From Saprospira grandis str. Lewin (GTDB lineage Bacteria; Bacteroidota; Bacteroidia; Chitinophagales; Saprospiraceae), in NCBI RefSeq assembly GCF_000250635.1, contig NC_016940.1:1542995-1606994 (forward strand): a stretch of DNA of 64,000 nucleotides, given 5' to 3'. A program made the position numbers and the translations under genes. A model generated the notes under the pieces. It searched no databases. It saw nothing but the letters and a program-made list of their open reading frames with translations, and was not told the DNA's origin. Numbering within the stretch: position 1 is the first letter of the stretch; the number at the start of each line of letters is the position of its first letter. Shown one piece after another: positions 9,252-16,173 of this stretch.

Positions 9252-9306
9252 AAAACATCTTGGAGTAGGAAAGGCAAAAAAGCCTGCAAAACTCGGGGAA
9301 GAATTT

Positions 9307-9314
9307 TAATTTTG
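9307..9314 (+). promoter_or_regulatory. putative -7 box (TAATTTTG) of parE
   Basis: TAATTTTG matches TAnnTTTG and sits 16 bases before the parE ATG, implying a very short leader downstream of repeat copy 4. The -33 element is unclear. Confidence 0.45.
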
Positions 9315-9330
9315 TGGAAATTAAGCGAAA

Positions 9331-11181
9331 ATGGCAAAACAAGTAAAATATGATGAGCAGGCGATCCGCTCTTTGGATTGGAAAGAGCACATACGGATGC
9401 GGCCTGGGATGTACATTGGAAAATTGGGGAATGGAAACAGCCCTGACGATGGTATATATGTATTGGTCAAGGAGGTTTTAGACAACTCTTTGGATGAGTT
9501 CATGATGGGGGCTGGAAAGAAGATTGAGGTCAAGGTCATGGGTGATGGTCGGGTTTCTATTCGGGATTACGGTCGGGGGATTCCCTTGGGTAAAGTGGTA
9601 GATTGTGTATCGAAGATCAATACGGGGGGAAAATATGACTCTCGGGTATTTCAGAAATCTGTGGGCTTGAATGGTGTGGGGACCAAGGCGGTAAACGCCT
9701 TATCTTCTTACTTTAAGGTGCAGGCTTTTCGGGAAGGCAGGACCAAAATTGCGGAATTTTCGACTGGAGAGCTGACCAAAGAATGGGAAGAGGCCACAGA
9801 GGAGCCCAATGGCACTTATGTAGAATTTGTGCCTGATGGGAATATCTTCAAGCAATATAAATTCAATTTGGAATACATTGAGGACCGAATTTGGGATTAT
9901 GTATATCTCAATCGGGGTTTGAGTATTTATTTGAATGGGCAGCGTTACTACTCTAAAAACGGTCTATTTGATCTTTTGAGTAATCGGGTAGATGTGGAGA
10001 AACTGCGTTATCCAATTGTTCATTTGATGGGTGATGATATAGAGATTGCTTTTTCTCATGGGAACAACTATGGGGAGCAATACGTGAGCTTTGTGAATGG
10101 GCAGAACACCACACAGGGGGGGACGCATTTGAATGCTTTTCGGAGCGCCTTGGTCAAGACCATTCGAGACTTTTATGGCAAAAGCTATGATGCCACGGAC
10201 ATACGGACGGCCATTGTGGCGGCGGTATCGGTTCGGGTGATGGAGCCAGTATTTGAGTCGCAGACCAAGACCAAATTGGGGTCTACGCATGTGGCGCCAG
10301 ATGGGCCATCTATGAACAGCTTTGTTGCGGATTTTTTGCGGCATAAGCTGGACAACTACCTGCATAAGAATCCGGAGGTAGCTAAATCCTTACAAAAGCG
10401 CATCATACAATCGGAGCGGGAGCGCAAAGAGATTGCTGGCATTCGGAAGTTAGCGAACAGCAAGGCCAAAAAGGCCAGTTTGCACAACAAAAAGCTGCGG
10501 GATTGTCGGGCGCATTATAATAGCAAGCACAAGCGGGCGCAAGACAGCATGATCTTCATTACCGAGGGAGACTCGGCTAGTGGGTCCATTACCAAATCTA
10601 GGGATGTGCAGACCCAGGCGGTATTCTCTTTGCGCGGAAAGCCATTGAACTGTTATCGTTTGACCAAGAAAGTGGTCTATCAGAATGATGAATTCAACTT
10701 ACTGCAGCATGCCTTAAACATTGAGGATGGTTTGGATGAACTGCGTTACAACAAGGTCATTATTGCCACCGATGCTGATGTGGATGGGATGCACATTCGT
10801 TTATTGTTATTGACCTTTTTCTTGCAATTTTTCCCGGAATTGGTTTCTAATGGTCATTTATACATCTTGGAGACGCCTTTATTTCGGGTGCGCAACAAGA
10901 AAAAGACCTTCTATTGTTATTCGGAAGAAGAGAAGCAGGAGGCCATGAAAAAACTGGGCCGAGATGTGGAGGTCACACGATTTAAGGGATTGGGAGAAAT
11001 CTCGCCGGATGAATTCAAGCAATTCATTGGGGATGACATTCGCTTAGAGCCGGTGCGTTTATCTGCTTCTACGGATTTGGAGCAGCTGCTTAGTTATTAT
11101 ATGGGGAAAAACACCCCTCAGCGTCAGCGTTTTATTATAGACAACCTTCGGTTGGAGCTAGATGCCTTGGCCGAAAATTAA
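9331..11181 (+). CDS. parE: DNA topoisomerase IV subunit B (type IIA topoisomerase ATPase subunit)
   Basis: 616 residues, the length usual for the Bacteroidota ParE rather than the longer GyrB. The GHKL ATPase part shows [12 protein letters not shown] (about 48-59), [11 protein letters not shown] and [14 protein letters not shown]. The transducer and TOPRIM parts show [10 protein letters not shown] and [12 protein letters not shown] with the metal-binding acidic residues, and then [13 protein letters not shown]. With ParC it decatenates daughter chromosomes using ATP. parC is not in the window. A paralogous GyrB assignment is possible but less likely given the length and the [15 protein letters not shown] start. 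Confidence 0.93.
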   Translation: MAKQVKYDEQAIRSLDWKEHIRMRPGMYIGKLGNGNSPDDGIYVLVKEVLDNSLDEFMMGAGKKIEVKVMGDGRVSIRDYGRGIPLGKVVDCVSKINTGGKYDSRVFQKSVGLNGVGTKAVNALSSYFKVQAFREGRTKIAEFSTGELTKEWEEATEEPNGTYVEFVPDGNIFKQYKFNLEYIEDRIWDYVYLNRGLSIYLNGQRYYSKNGLFDLLSNRVDVEKLRYPIVHLMGDDIEIAFSHGNNYGEQYVSFVNGQNTTQGGTHLNAFRSALVKTIRDFYGKSYDATDIRTAIVAAVSVRVMEPVFESQTKTKLGSTHVAPDGPSMNSFVADFLRHKLDNYLHKNPEVAKSLQKRIIQSERERKEIAGIRKLANSKAKKASLHNKKLRDCRAHYNSKHKRAQDSMIFITEGDSASGSITKSRDVQTQAVFSLRGKPLNCYRLTKKVVYQNDEFNLLQHALNIEDGLDELRYNKVIIATDADVDGMHIRLLLLTFFLQFFPELVSNGHLYILETPLFRVRNKKKTFYCYSEEEKQEAMKKLGRDVEVTRFKGLGEISPDEFKQFIGDDIRLEPVRLSASTDLEQLLSYYMGKNTPQRQRFIIDNLRLELDALAEN

Positions 11182-11208
11182 AAAAGAAGAAAAAAAGCGG
11201 GTTCAACT

Positions 11209-11240
11209 TTTGGAAAAAAGCGGGTCCTGCTTTACATTTG
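11209..11240 (+). promoter_or_regulatory. Bacteroidota-type promoter of tRNA-Val (TTTG-N20-TACATTTG)
   Basis: TTTG at 11209-11212 and TACATTTG at 11233-11240 are separated by 20 bases, an almost ideal -33/-7 pair for the primary sigma factor of this phylum. The transcript would start near 11247, and the leader holds an 8-bp hairpin (ATCCGCTC 11242-11249 with 11258-11265) before the mature tRNA. Confidence 0.8.
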
Positions 11241-11271
11241 TATCCGCTCAGAGAAAAGAGCGGATATATAT

Positions 11272-11346
11272 CGGGGCGTAGCTCAGTTGGTTTAGAGCAC
11301 TACCTTGACAGGGTAGGGGTCACTGGTTCGAATCCAGTCGTCTCGA
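11272..11346 (+). tRNA. tRNA-Val (anticodon GAC)
   Basis: 75 bases fold into a full cloverleaf. The acceptor stem is CGGGGCG/CGTCTCG with discriminator A, the D stem GCTC/GAGC, the anticodon stem CTACC/GGTAG with loop TTGACAG (anticodon GAC), and the T stem ACTGG/CCAGT around TTCGAAT. The 3' CCA is not encoded (CGG follows), so it must be added by the CCA enzyme. Confidence 0.97.
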
Positions 11347-11360
11347 CGGTGGAAGAAAAA

Positions 11361-11392
11361 AAGCAGATGCGAGAGCATCTGCTTTTTTTTGT
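11361..11392 (+). terminator. intrinsic terminator after tRNA-Val
   Basis: Stem AGCAGATGC (11362-11370), tetraloop GAGA, complementary GCATCTGCT and a run of eight T. It starts only 15 bases after the tRNA. Confidence 0.92.
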
Positions 11393-11458
11393 GGGGGTGG
11401 GTTAATTAGCTCGTTTATATCTATAAATAAAACGTCTATCCTGTACATCACTTCTCCC

Positions 11459-11653
11459 CTACCAACAGAACTTACACCTTCTTCGCCCTAGGGCTCTGGC
11501 CCTAGCTTCTGAGATGCGGCTGATGCCATGGGTACAGCGATTGAGGCCTCGGCAATATCCTTTATGGTAGGTATAGGCATTTTTGCTATTGCAGATGAGG
11601 TAATTGCCGCTATTGCTTTCTTTTTGGCTAAGCCAGTATATACCTATACCCAT
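11459..11653 (-). CDS. small Cys/His-rich protein, possibly metal binding; possibly a truncated gene
   Basis: 64 residues. The C-terminal half, NAYTYHKGYCRGLNRCTHGIS followed about 20 residues later by RRRCKFCW, resembles a small Bacteroidota domain with the pattern YHxxxxCRGLxxC and a closing CKxC, in which four Cys and His could bind a metal. In relatives I recall, this domain ends longer proteins such as nucleases or exported proteins, so this copy may be the surviving 3' part of a broken gene. The start at 11653 is the first ATG. It lies at the edge of an AT-rich segment between tRNA-Val and a UDG-fold gene. Function unknown. Confidence 0.55.
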   Translation of the reverse strand: MGIGIYWLSQKESNSGNYLICNSKNAYTYHKGYCRGLNRCTHGISRISEARARALGRRRCKFCW

Positions 11654-11876
11654 TCAAATTTTGAATAAGTTCAACACTGTCAAATTAAAACTTGTTAGCA
11701 GTCAACCAATTAAGACTTACACAACAAGGCCATTGGAATTCTAAACTTTGAGGAAGTTCGGTCTATGCTTTTAAAAAAATTTAACTACCTTTAGTTTGTT
11801 CTGAATAAAAAACGCACCAATAAAATATAGAACTATTGGTCATAACAAAAATTGAATCATTATTAAATACAATGAC
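11654..11876. other. AT-rich intergenic stretch
   Basis: No gene, strong hairpin or recognisable site seen; base composition is clearly AT-richer than the surrounding core genes, continuing into the next two genes. Confidence 0.5.
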
Positions 11877-12533
11877 ATGAACTCAAAAGAAATAGATGCA
11901 CTAATTAAGGACCACTATTCTGGACTAGAAGTTAAGCCAATTCTAGATGGAATAATTAATGAAGATTTATACAATAAGGCAAGTTATAAAATATTATGGT
12001 TGCTCAAAGAGCCTTATGATTTAGGGGATGGAAAAGGCGGATGGGATTTACGAGAGGGAATAAATAAAGAGCCAGGTGTATATGCAAAGTACAAAACTTT
12101 GAAAAATATTTCTATCGTTACATCCTCCATCTTAAATAATCAATCATATGATGAGGTCGATAAGGTGAATGCGCCCCAAATATTAAAACAAATAGCTTAC
12201 ATCAATGTGAGTAAACTGCCAGGAGGGACTCAAAGCAAGTATCCTGAATTGAATAATTATTACAAACAAAACGAATCAATACTACAAGAACAAATAAAAT
12301 ATTGCGATCCTGATATTGTAATTGGTGGTAGTGTTTTGTATTTGTACCTGAATACTTTCAGCCTCAAAGGGGAAGAAGCAGAGCCATTACCTGAAATGGC
12401 GCGCCGCTATTTCATGAAAAATGGAAAACTTTTCATTGATGCATACCACCCGAGTCAGATCAAAATAAGTGAGCAAAAGTATTGTGATGGAATAAAAAAG
12501 GTGTTTGATCATTGGTTGCAAAATAAAAAATAA
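11877..12533 (+). CDS. uracil-DNA glycosylase-fold protein of unknown substrate
   Basis: 218 residues. The pattern ILWLLKEPYDLG near residue 38, IAYINVSKLPGG in the middle, DPDIVIGGSVLYLY and the late IDAYHPSQ resembles the layout of the uracil-DNA glycosylase superfamily: N-terminal GEAPG/KEPY-like strand, central N-containing strand and C-terminal HPSxx loop. The classical catalytic motifs are not intact, so repair activity is not certain, and such proteins also occur in defence and integron-cassette settings. Codon and base use are AT-rich compared with neighbours, pointing to recent acquisition. An ATG six bases upstream is followed at once by TGA, so ATG 11877 is the start. Confidence 0.6.
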   Translation: MNSKEIDALIKDHYSGLEVKPILDGIINEDLYNKASYKILWLLKEPYDLGDGKGGWDLREGINKEPGVYAKYKTLKNISIVTSSILNNQSYDEVDKVNAPQILKQIAYINVSKLPGGTQSKYPELNNYYKQNESILQEQIKYCDPDIVIGGSVLYLYLNTFSLKGEEAEPLPEMARRYFMKNGKLFIDAYHPSQIKISEQKYCDGIKKVFDHWLQNKK

Positions 12534-12551
12534 AAGCTACGCCTAATAACG

Positions 12552-12608
12552 CTTATATGCCATCTGTGTACTCTCTTAACTTTGATGGCGGCACATATGG
12601 CATATAGG
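12552..12608. repeat. imperfect long hairpin downstream of the UDG-fold gene
   Basis: Arms 12552-12568 (CTTATATGCCATCTGTG) and 12592-12608 pair at 15 of 17 positions across a 23-base loop. A second hairpin (ATCGGTA 12621-12627 with TACCGAT 12656-12662) follows. It could be a terminator without a U-run or a recombination site; no diagnostic site motif was found. Confidence 0.5.
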
Positions 12609-12794
12609 TAAATAGTTGCCATCGGTACGTTTAAACTGAATGCATATCATCTAATTACCGATCAACAACTACCGAGAAGTTTACGAGCAGTTGATTCTGA
12701 ATTTAGACTTTCAGTTTGAGTGGCAGGGAGCTGGCTAGAGCTATAGCTAACAAGCACATATTTTTAATCTGCCTCATTAAACGCATTAAGATGG

Positions 12795-12819
12795 AGGAGG
12801 TCCCAAGTGGAAACCTCCT
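12795..12819 (+). promoter_or_regulatory. hairpin directly before the YHYH lipoprotein start codon
   Basis: AGGAGGT at 12795-12801 and ACCTCCT at 12813-12819 are perfectly complementary with an 11-base loop, ending two bases before the ATG at 12822. The left arm is Shine-Dalgarno-like, so folding could hide the ribosome site. A regulatory role is an inference. Confidence 0.35.
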
Positions 12820-12821
12820 TT

Positions 12822-13766
12822 ATGTATAATAAAAAACAACTTATTTTTTTGGTTACAGTTAGCTACTTGCTTCTAGCTTGTAATCCGGTAGAATACAAGC
12901 AAAAAGGTAAAGTGGTCAAAGTAGATCCGAGTCATTTTATAACAGACAACCTTTTAGCTGAAATAGAAGAAAAGGTAGTTAAGCTTGATGGGATTGAGAC
13001 AGATTGCTATGTCATTAAGTCTAGATCGAGAGCTGTGGAGCATCCAATGGGGCCTTGGTGTCCTACCCACTTATCTGATGGGGCGGATAAAGGCGGGATT
13101 TGGTTTAAGGACGGGAAAGTGTATGATGTTACGGGTGAATTCATTGCACATTTGGATAAATTTTATAATGACGAAGAGTGGAAACTTTACCGAGAAGACA
13201 GCAGCATCAATGTAACAAATACCTTAGAGGGGTGTCTAGGGGCGGCCAAGCCCAATGTAGAAAAAGCCTATCAGAATCATTGTGTAGAGTGTCTACCCGA
13301 ATACTTTGAGGATCAGAGCACGACCTTTATCATCCCTATTAGCCCAGTTTACGCCAGTCGTCCCTCTAGTTCTAGGCATAAAGCTCTTGGTTTAGCCTTT
13401 AATGGGGTAAAATTTGATCCTCCTGCCCCAGAAAATGCAATTTTATCTGCTCATACCTTGGCTCCATTAGATGATCATGGCGGGCATGTCAATCCGCATG
13501 GTGGTTATCATTATCATGCGGTAACGGGCTCTATAAAAGAGATCAAACAAGAAGATGGTCATGCGCCTATGATTGGCTATGCTCTTGATGGTTTTGGCAT
13601 ATATGCTGAATTAGACGAGGAGGGAAAGCCTTCAGAAGATTTAGATGAATGTGGTGGGCACTTTGATGAACTTAGAGGGTACCATTACCATGCTGGTCCT
13701 GCTGGTGGCAATCAAATTATAAAGTGCTTACATGGTTTAGTTGGCGAACAAATAAGCAAGGAATAA
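12822..13766 (+). CDS. YHYH domain-containing lipoprotein
   Basis: 314 residues from ATG 12822 (MYNKKQLIFL). The frame can be read from GTG 12807, but that would lie inside the hairpin before the gene. An SpII signal peptide ends in SYLLLAC (lipobox LLAC, Cys at about residue 20). The C-terminal half is a YHYH domain: GGHVNPHGGYHYH, MIGYALDGFGIYAEL and GGHFDELRGYHYHAGP, with histidines spaced as in proteins suspected to bind metals. Two Cys pairs (CYVIKS.., CxxC in HCVECLPEY) lie between. It would be anchored in the cell envelope. The function of the YHYH family is not established. Base composition is AT-rich like the upstream gene. Confidence 0.8.
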   Translation: MYNKKQLIFLVTVSYLLLACNPVEYKQKGKVVKVDPSHFITDNLLAEIEEKVVKLDGIETDCYVIKSRSRAVEHPMGPWCPTHLSDGADKGGIWFKDGKVYDVTGEFIAHLDKFYNDEEWKLYREDSSINVTNTLEGCLGAAKPNVEKAYQNHCVECLPEYFEDQSTTFIIPISPVYASRPSSSRHKALGLAFNGVKFDPPAPENAILSAHTLAPLDDHGGHVNPHGGYHYHAVTGSIKEIKQEDGHAPMIGYALDGFGIYAELDEEGKPSEDLDECGGHFDELRGYHYHAGPAGGNQIIKCLHGLVGEQISKE

Positions 13767-13811
13767 TTTTCTAGGGCCAAAAGCCATCTATCAAAAGGAG
13801 CGAAGCGAGGC

Positions 13812-14015
13812 GGCTGAGGGATGGATAGCAGTGGCCGCAGGCCAGACCTAGTTTTTGAGCGTAGCGAAAAAACGCAGGGCCGAGCGACCCGACCAACGGG
13901 AGCCGACGCAGCGAAGCAAGTAACAGCGAGCTGCGACAACCAGCCCCGCAGGGGCGCCAGTTCGATGACCAACGGGAATACACAGCCCGACCCGCCTGCA
14001 GGGCGGGGCAGCCCC
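13812..14015 (-). repeat. GC-rich structured intergenic element, copy 5 (GGCTG/CAGCC type, with extension module)
   Basis: Plus-strand GGCTGAGGGATGG to GGCAGCCCC, then AAAAAA. It contains TGGCC-gca-GGCCA and CCCGCC-tgca-GGGCGG hairpins, plus an inserted module with GCGACAACCAGCCCC-stem-GTTCGATGACC, shared with copies 9 and 22. Confidence 0.85.
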
Positions 14016-14055
14016 AAAAAAGAGGCAGAAAAACAGAGAATTGTTGCTAAGTTCT

Positions 14056-14063
14056 TAGCTTTG
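14056..14063 (+). promoter_or_regulatory. putative -7 box (TAGCTTTG) of the transposase-like gene
   Basis: TAGCTTTG matches TAnnTTTG and lies 25 bases before the ATG at 14089; no -33 TTTG at the right distance. Confidence 0.35.
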
Positions 14064-14088
14064 TTGCAGACAGCAAAAAAGCAATGAG

Positions 14089-14394
14089 ATGAGACAATTT
14101 TCTAGAGAACAAAAAAAGCAAGCTTTGGCTGAGCGGGAAGCGGGTCTTAGTTTGAATGAGATTTGCCAGAAGTATCGGATTAGTCGCAAGACCTTTTTGA
14201 AATGGAAGGAAGAGGAGCGGCTGGCCAATTTGGAGCGAGTGCCCAAGGCGGAGTATGAGGCTTTATGGCTGCAGCACCAGGTTCTTCGTCAGCAATATCG
14301 GGAATTAAAAGAGAATGTAGCTATTGCGACCGCCCAATTGGAGGCCCGTAGAGAGCTATTGGCCCGTTTACTGCCCAAGGGAGAAGAGCAGTAA
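14089..14394 (+). CDS. stand-alone transposase-type helix-turn-helix protein (IS3/IS66 OrfA-like)
   Basis: 101 residues. The N-terminal REQKKQALAEREAGLSLNEICQKYRISRKTFLKWKEE is a transposase_8-type helix-turn-helix of the kind found in IS3 OrfA, and the rest (residues 55-95, EYEALWLQHQVLRQQYRELKE) is a likely leucine-zipper coiled coil. No OrfB/DDE integrase frame follows and no terminal inverted repeats flank it. It is followed by its own terminator, so it is either an IS remnant or an adopted DNA-binding protein. An earlier ATG at 14084 stops after two codons, fixing the start. Confidence 0.75.
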   Translation: MRQFSREQKKQALAEREAGLSLNEICQKYRISRKTFLKWKEEERLANLERVPKAEYEALWLQHQVLRQQYRELKENVAIATAQLEARRELLARLLPKGEEQ

Positions 14395-14419
14395 TCATTT
14401 TGGCCAATTTAAAACAGAA

Positions 14420-14452
14420 AAAGCCCGATCAGCGTACTGATCGGGCTTTATA
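14420..14452. terminator. bidirectional intrinsic terminator
   Basis: 13-bp perfect stem AAAGCCCGATCAG (14420-14432) with CTGATCGGGCTTT (14437-14449) and a 4-base loop; serves the plus-strand HTH gene and the convergent lipoprotein gene. Confidence 0.9.
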
Positions 14453-14493
14453 TTTTGGCTATACAGCCGTTTCTTCTAAAAGAAGACTACTTT

Positions 14494-14979
14494 CTAGTAA
14501 CGAGCGAAACCAAAGTCTTGGATAACGTTAGCACCTTCGAAAACAGAAACAGTTAGGTAAGAACCGCTGTAGTAGAACTCAGCGTTTTCAGTATCACCAG
14601 CACCGTCGATGTAGTTAGCGCGGAAATCTTGAGGATAGATACGTACAGAAATGGCATCTTTAGGAGCAGGTACTTCGATAGAGTAAGTACCGTTAGCGCC
14701 TACAGTAGTCGTGTAGTACATGTACTCAGAACCGTTGTTCAAAACAGAAACGTTAGGGAAATCGTCGGGATCAACGCGAACGATAAGCTCAGTTCCGCTA
14801 GGAGCGTAAGTATCGGCAGAAGTAGTGTCATTTACGGGAGCGTAAACGATACCAGAAACAGTAGCCATACCTGCATTTTCCATTACAGTTACAGTCTGAG
14901 GATCATCAACTTTCTTACAAGAAGTGATAGAGAAGGCAAATACAGCCAAGATGAAAGTTACAACTGCTAGATTTTTCAT
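14494..14979 (-). CDS. putative lipoprotein with a carboxypeptidase-regulatory/CNA-B-like fold
   Basis: 161 residues. SpII signal peptide (MKNLAVVTFILAVFAFSITSC, Cys about residue 21). The mature part starts with a Ser/Thr/Asp-rich linker, and GMATVSGIVYAPVND, GANGTYSIEVPAP and DFRANYIDG resemble the beta-sandwich repeats that carry small adhesin or transport-associated domains. It lies 74 bases downstream of an outer-membrane beta-barrel gene in the same direction, so the two probably form an operon of envelope proteins. Specific role unknown. Confidence 0.7.
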   Translation of the reverse strand: MKNLAVVTFILAVFAFSITSCKKVDDPQTVTVMENAGMATVSGIVYAPVNDTTSADTYAPSGTELIVRVDPDDFPNVSVLNNGSEYMYYTTTVGANGTYSIEVPAPKDAISVRIYPQDFRANYIDGAGDTENAEFYYSGSYLTVSVFEGANVIQDFGFARY

Positions 14980-15053
14980 AGCTTATATAATTAAGTGGTA
15001 ATTATTAAAATAAGAATATAAAAGGGAAAATATAAAATGAACGAAAGTTCAGA

Positions 15054-15908
15054 TTAGAAGTGGAACATCAAGTTGATAGCTCCTCCGTAATCGGCAGTAT
15101 TGATACCGAAGTTAGTCAAAGTACCAGCATCTACATCAGTGATTTCAACCACCTCTTGAGTAGCGGGGTTAAACTCTTCTGTAACTACTTGTGAGCGGTT
15201 AGTACCTCTGTAAGCAATACCTAGGTAAAACTCAGCGCCCAAAGAGATTTGGGGAGCAACGAAGTACTCAACACCAGCAAAACCACGAGCTCCGATAGAG
15301 AAAGTGTTTGCTCCTCTTGCAGAAACTTCACGGCTAGTCGCTCGGCTGCTAGCACCTGAGTTAAAGTTAGTAGTAGTGGTAGGGTTTTGGTTATCAACAG
15401 TAATCTCGTTACCGTAAGTATAAGTAGAGCCAGAAGTGCTCATACCGATATTGGCTTCAGCACCGTAAACACCTACGATACGGCCTTTGCTGCGGCGCCA
15501 TTCTAGACCACCACCCAATTCTACAGTAAAAGTGTTAGACACTAGTTCATCTTCTACCTCGATGTTGGTCTGGTTTTGACCGTCCATCATCACGCGGTTT
15601 ACTTGTTGAACAGTGTTTTGGTTTAGGCGGAGGCGACCACGGATAGCTTGGCTTTCCGAAAGGAAATACTTACCGTACAACTGCAAGCCCGAGTTGTTAT
15701 CTACATAAGTAGCCGACAAACCGTTGTTGCTTGTGTTGTTGAAGAAGTCACCGACATAACCCAAGAAGGGGGCAGCATCAAAGCCAATAGCGAACTGGCC
15801 AGCTTCGGGCATTACGTCTAGACCATTCTTGCTGGTTACTTGTTCTACCTGAGCGTTAGCTACAGCTGCGAACAAAACCGCCATCAAAAAAATCGTCAGT
15901 TTTTTCAT
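15054..15908 (-). CDS. outer-membrane beta-barrel protein
   Basis: 284 residues with a cleavable signal peptide ending VANAQ (about residue 20). The rest consists of alternating amphipathic strands (GQFAIGFDAAPFLGYVGDF, LQLYGKYFLSE, FTVELGGGLEWRR, ISLGAEFYLGIAYRG) and ends AINLMFHF, with the terminal aromatic residue typical of BAM-inserted barrels. Probably an 8-10 stranded porin-like or OmpA-like barrel. A promoter box lies 130 bases upstream, and the lipoprotein gene follows. Highly biased codon use suggests strong expression. The ligand is unknown. Confidence 0.8.
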   Translation of the reverse strand: MKKLTIFLMAVLFAAVANAQVEQVTSKNGLDVMPEAGQFAIGFDAAPFLGYVGDFFNNTSNNGLSATYVDNNSGLQLYGKYFLSESQAIRGRLRLNQNTVQQVNRVMMDGQNQTNIEVEDELVSNTFTVELGGGLEWRRSKGRIVGVYGAEANIGMSTSGSTYTYGNEITVDNQNPTTTTNFNSGASSRATSREVSARGANTFSIGARGFAGVEYFVAPQISLGAEFYLGIAYRGTNRSQVVTEEFNPATQEVVEITDVDAGTLTNFGINTADYGGAINLMFHF

Positions 15909-16040
15909 AATGAAAATTAAGGTTTAAAAATGAACAGCTAAACATTAGGGAAATGTTTGACTGCATTAGTAAATATCTGGATTGCTCTTAAGAGGGCTCG
16001 TCCTCCTCTTTAAAATTTAAGAGCGCCATGAATTACAGTG

Positions 16041-16072
16041 CAAATGTAGGGGCCTTTACCCCATAAAAGCAA
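16041..16072 (-). promoter_or_regulatory. putative promoter of the beta-barrel gene (TTG-N21-TACATTTG)
   Basis: On the minus strand TACATTTG occupies 16048-16041 and TTG 16072-16070, a 21-base spacing. It gives a leader of about 125 bases before the start at 15908. Confidence 0.5.
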
Positions 16073-16173
16073 GTCTTTTTTCTTTTTTTTACATTTTTTT
16101 AACAATCACTCAGAAAATGCTAATTACTAGGGATTTAGACCACTATTTTTTGGGTAAAAAATAGGTCTTTTGT

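Noticed and set aside
12541-12620. Integron attC site
   Set aside because: The hairpin has no RYYYAAC/GTTRRRY core pair and no integrase is seen in the window.
12807-12821. GTG start at 12807 for the YHYH lipoprotein
   Set aside because: It lies inside the hairpin, and the signal peptide looks normal from ATG 12822.
13821-14087. Gene between the YHYH lipoprotein and the HTH gene
   Set aside because: The open frame is mostly translated repeat copy 5; only its last 20 codons are outside the repeat and show no family match.
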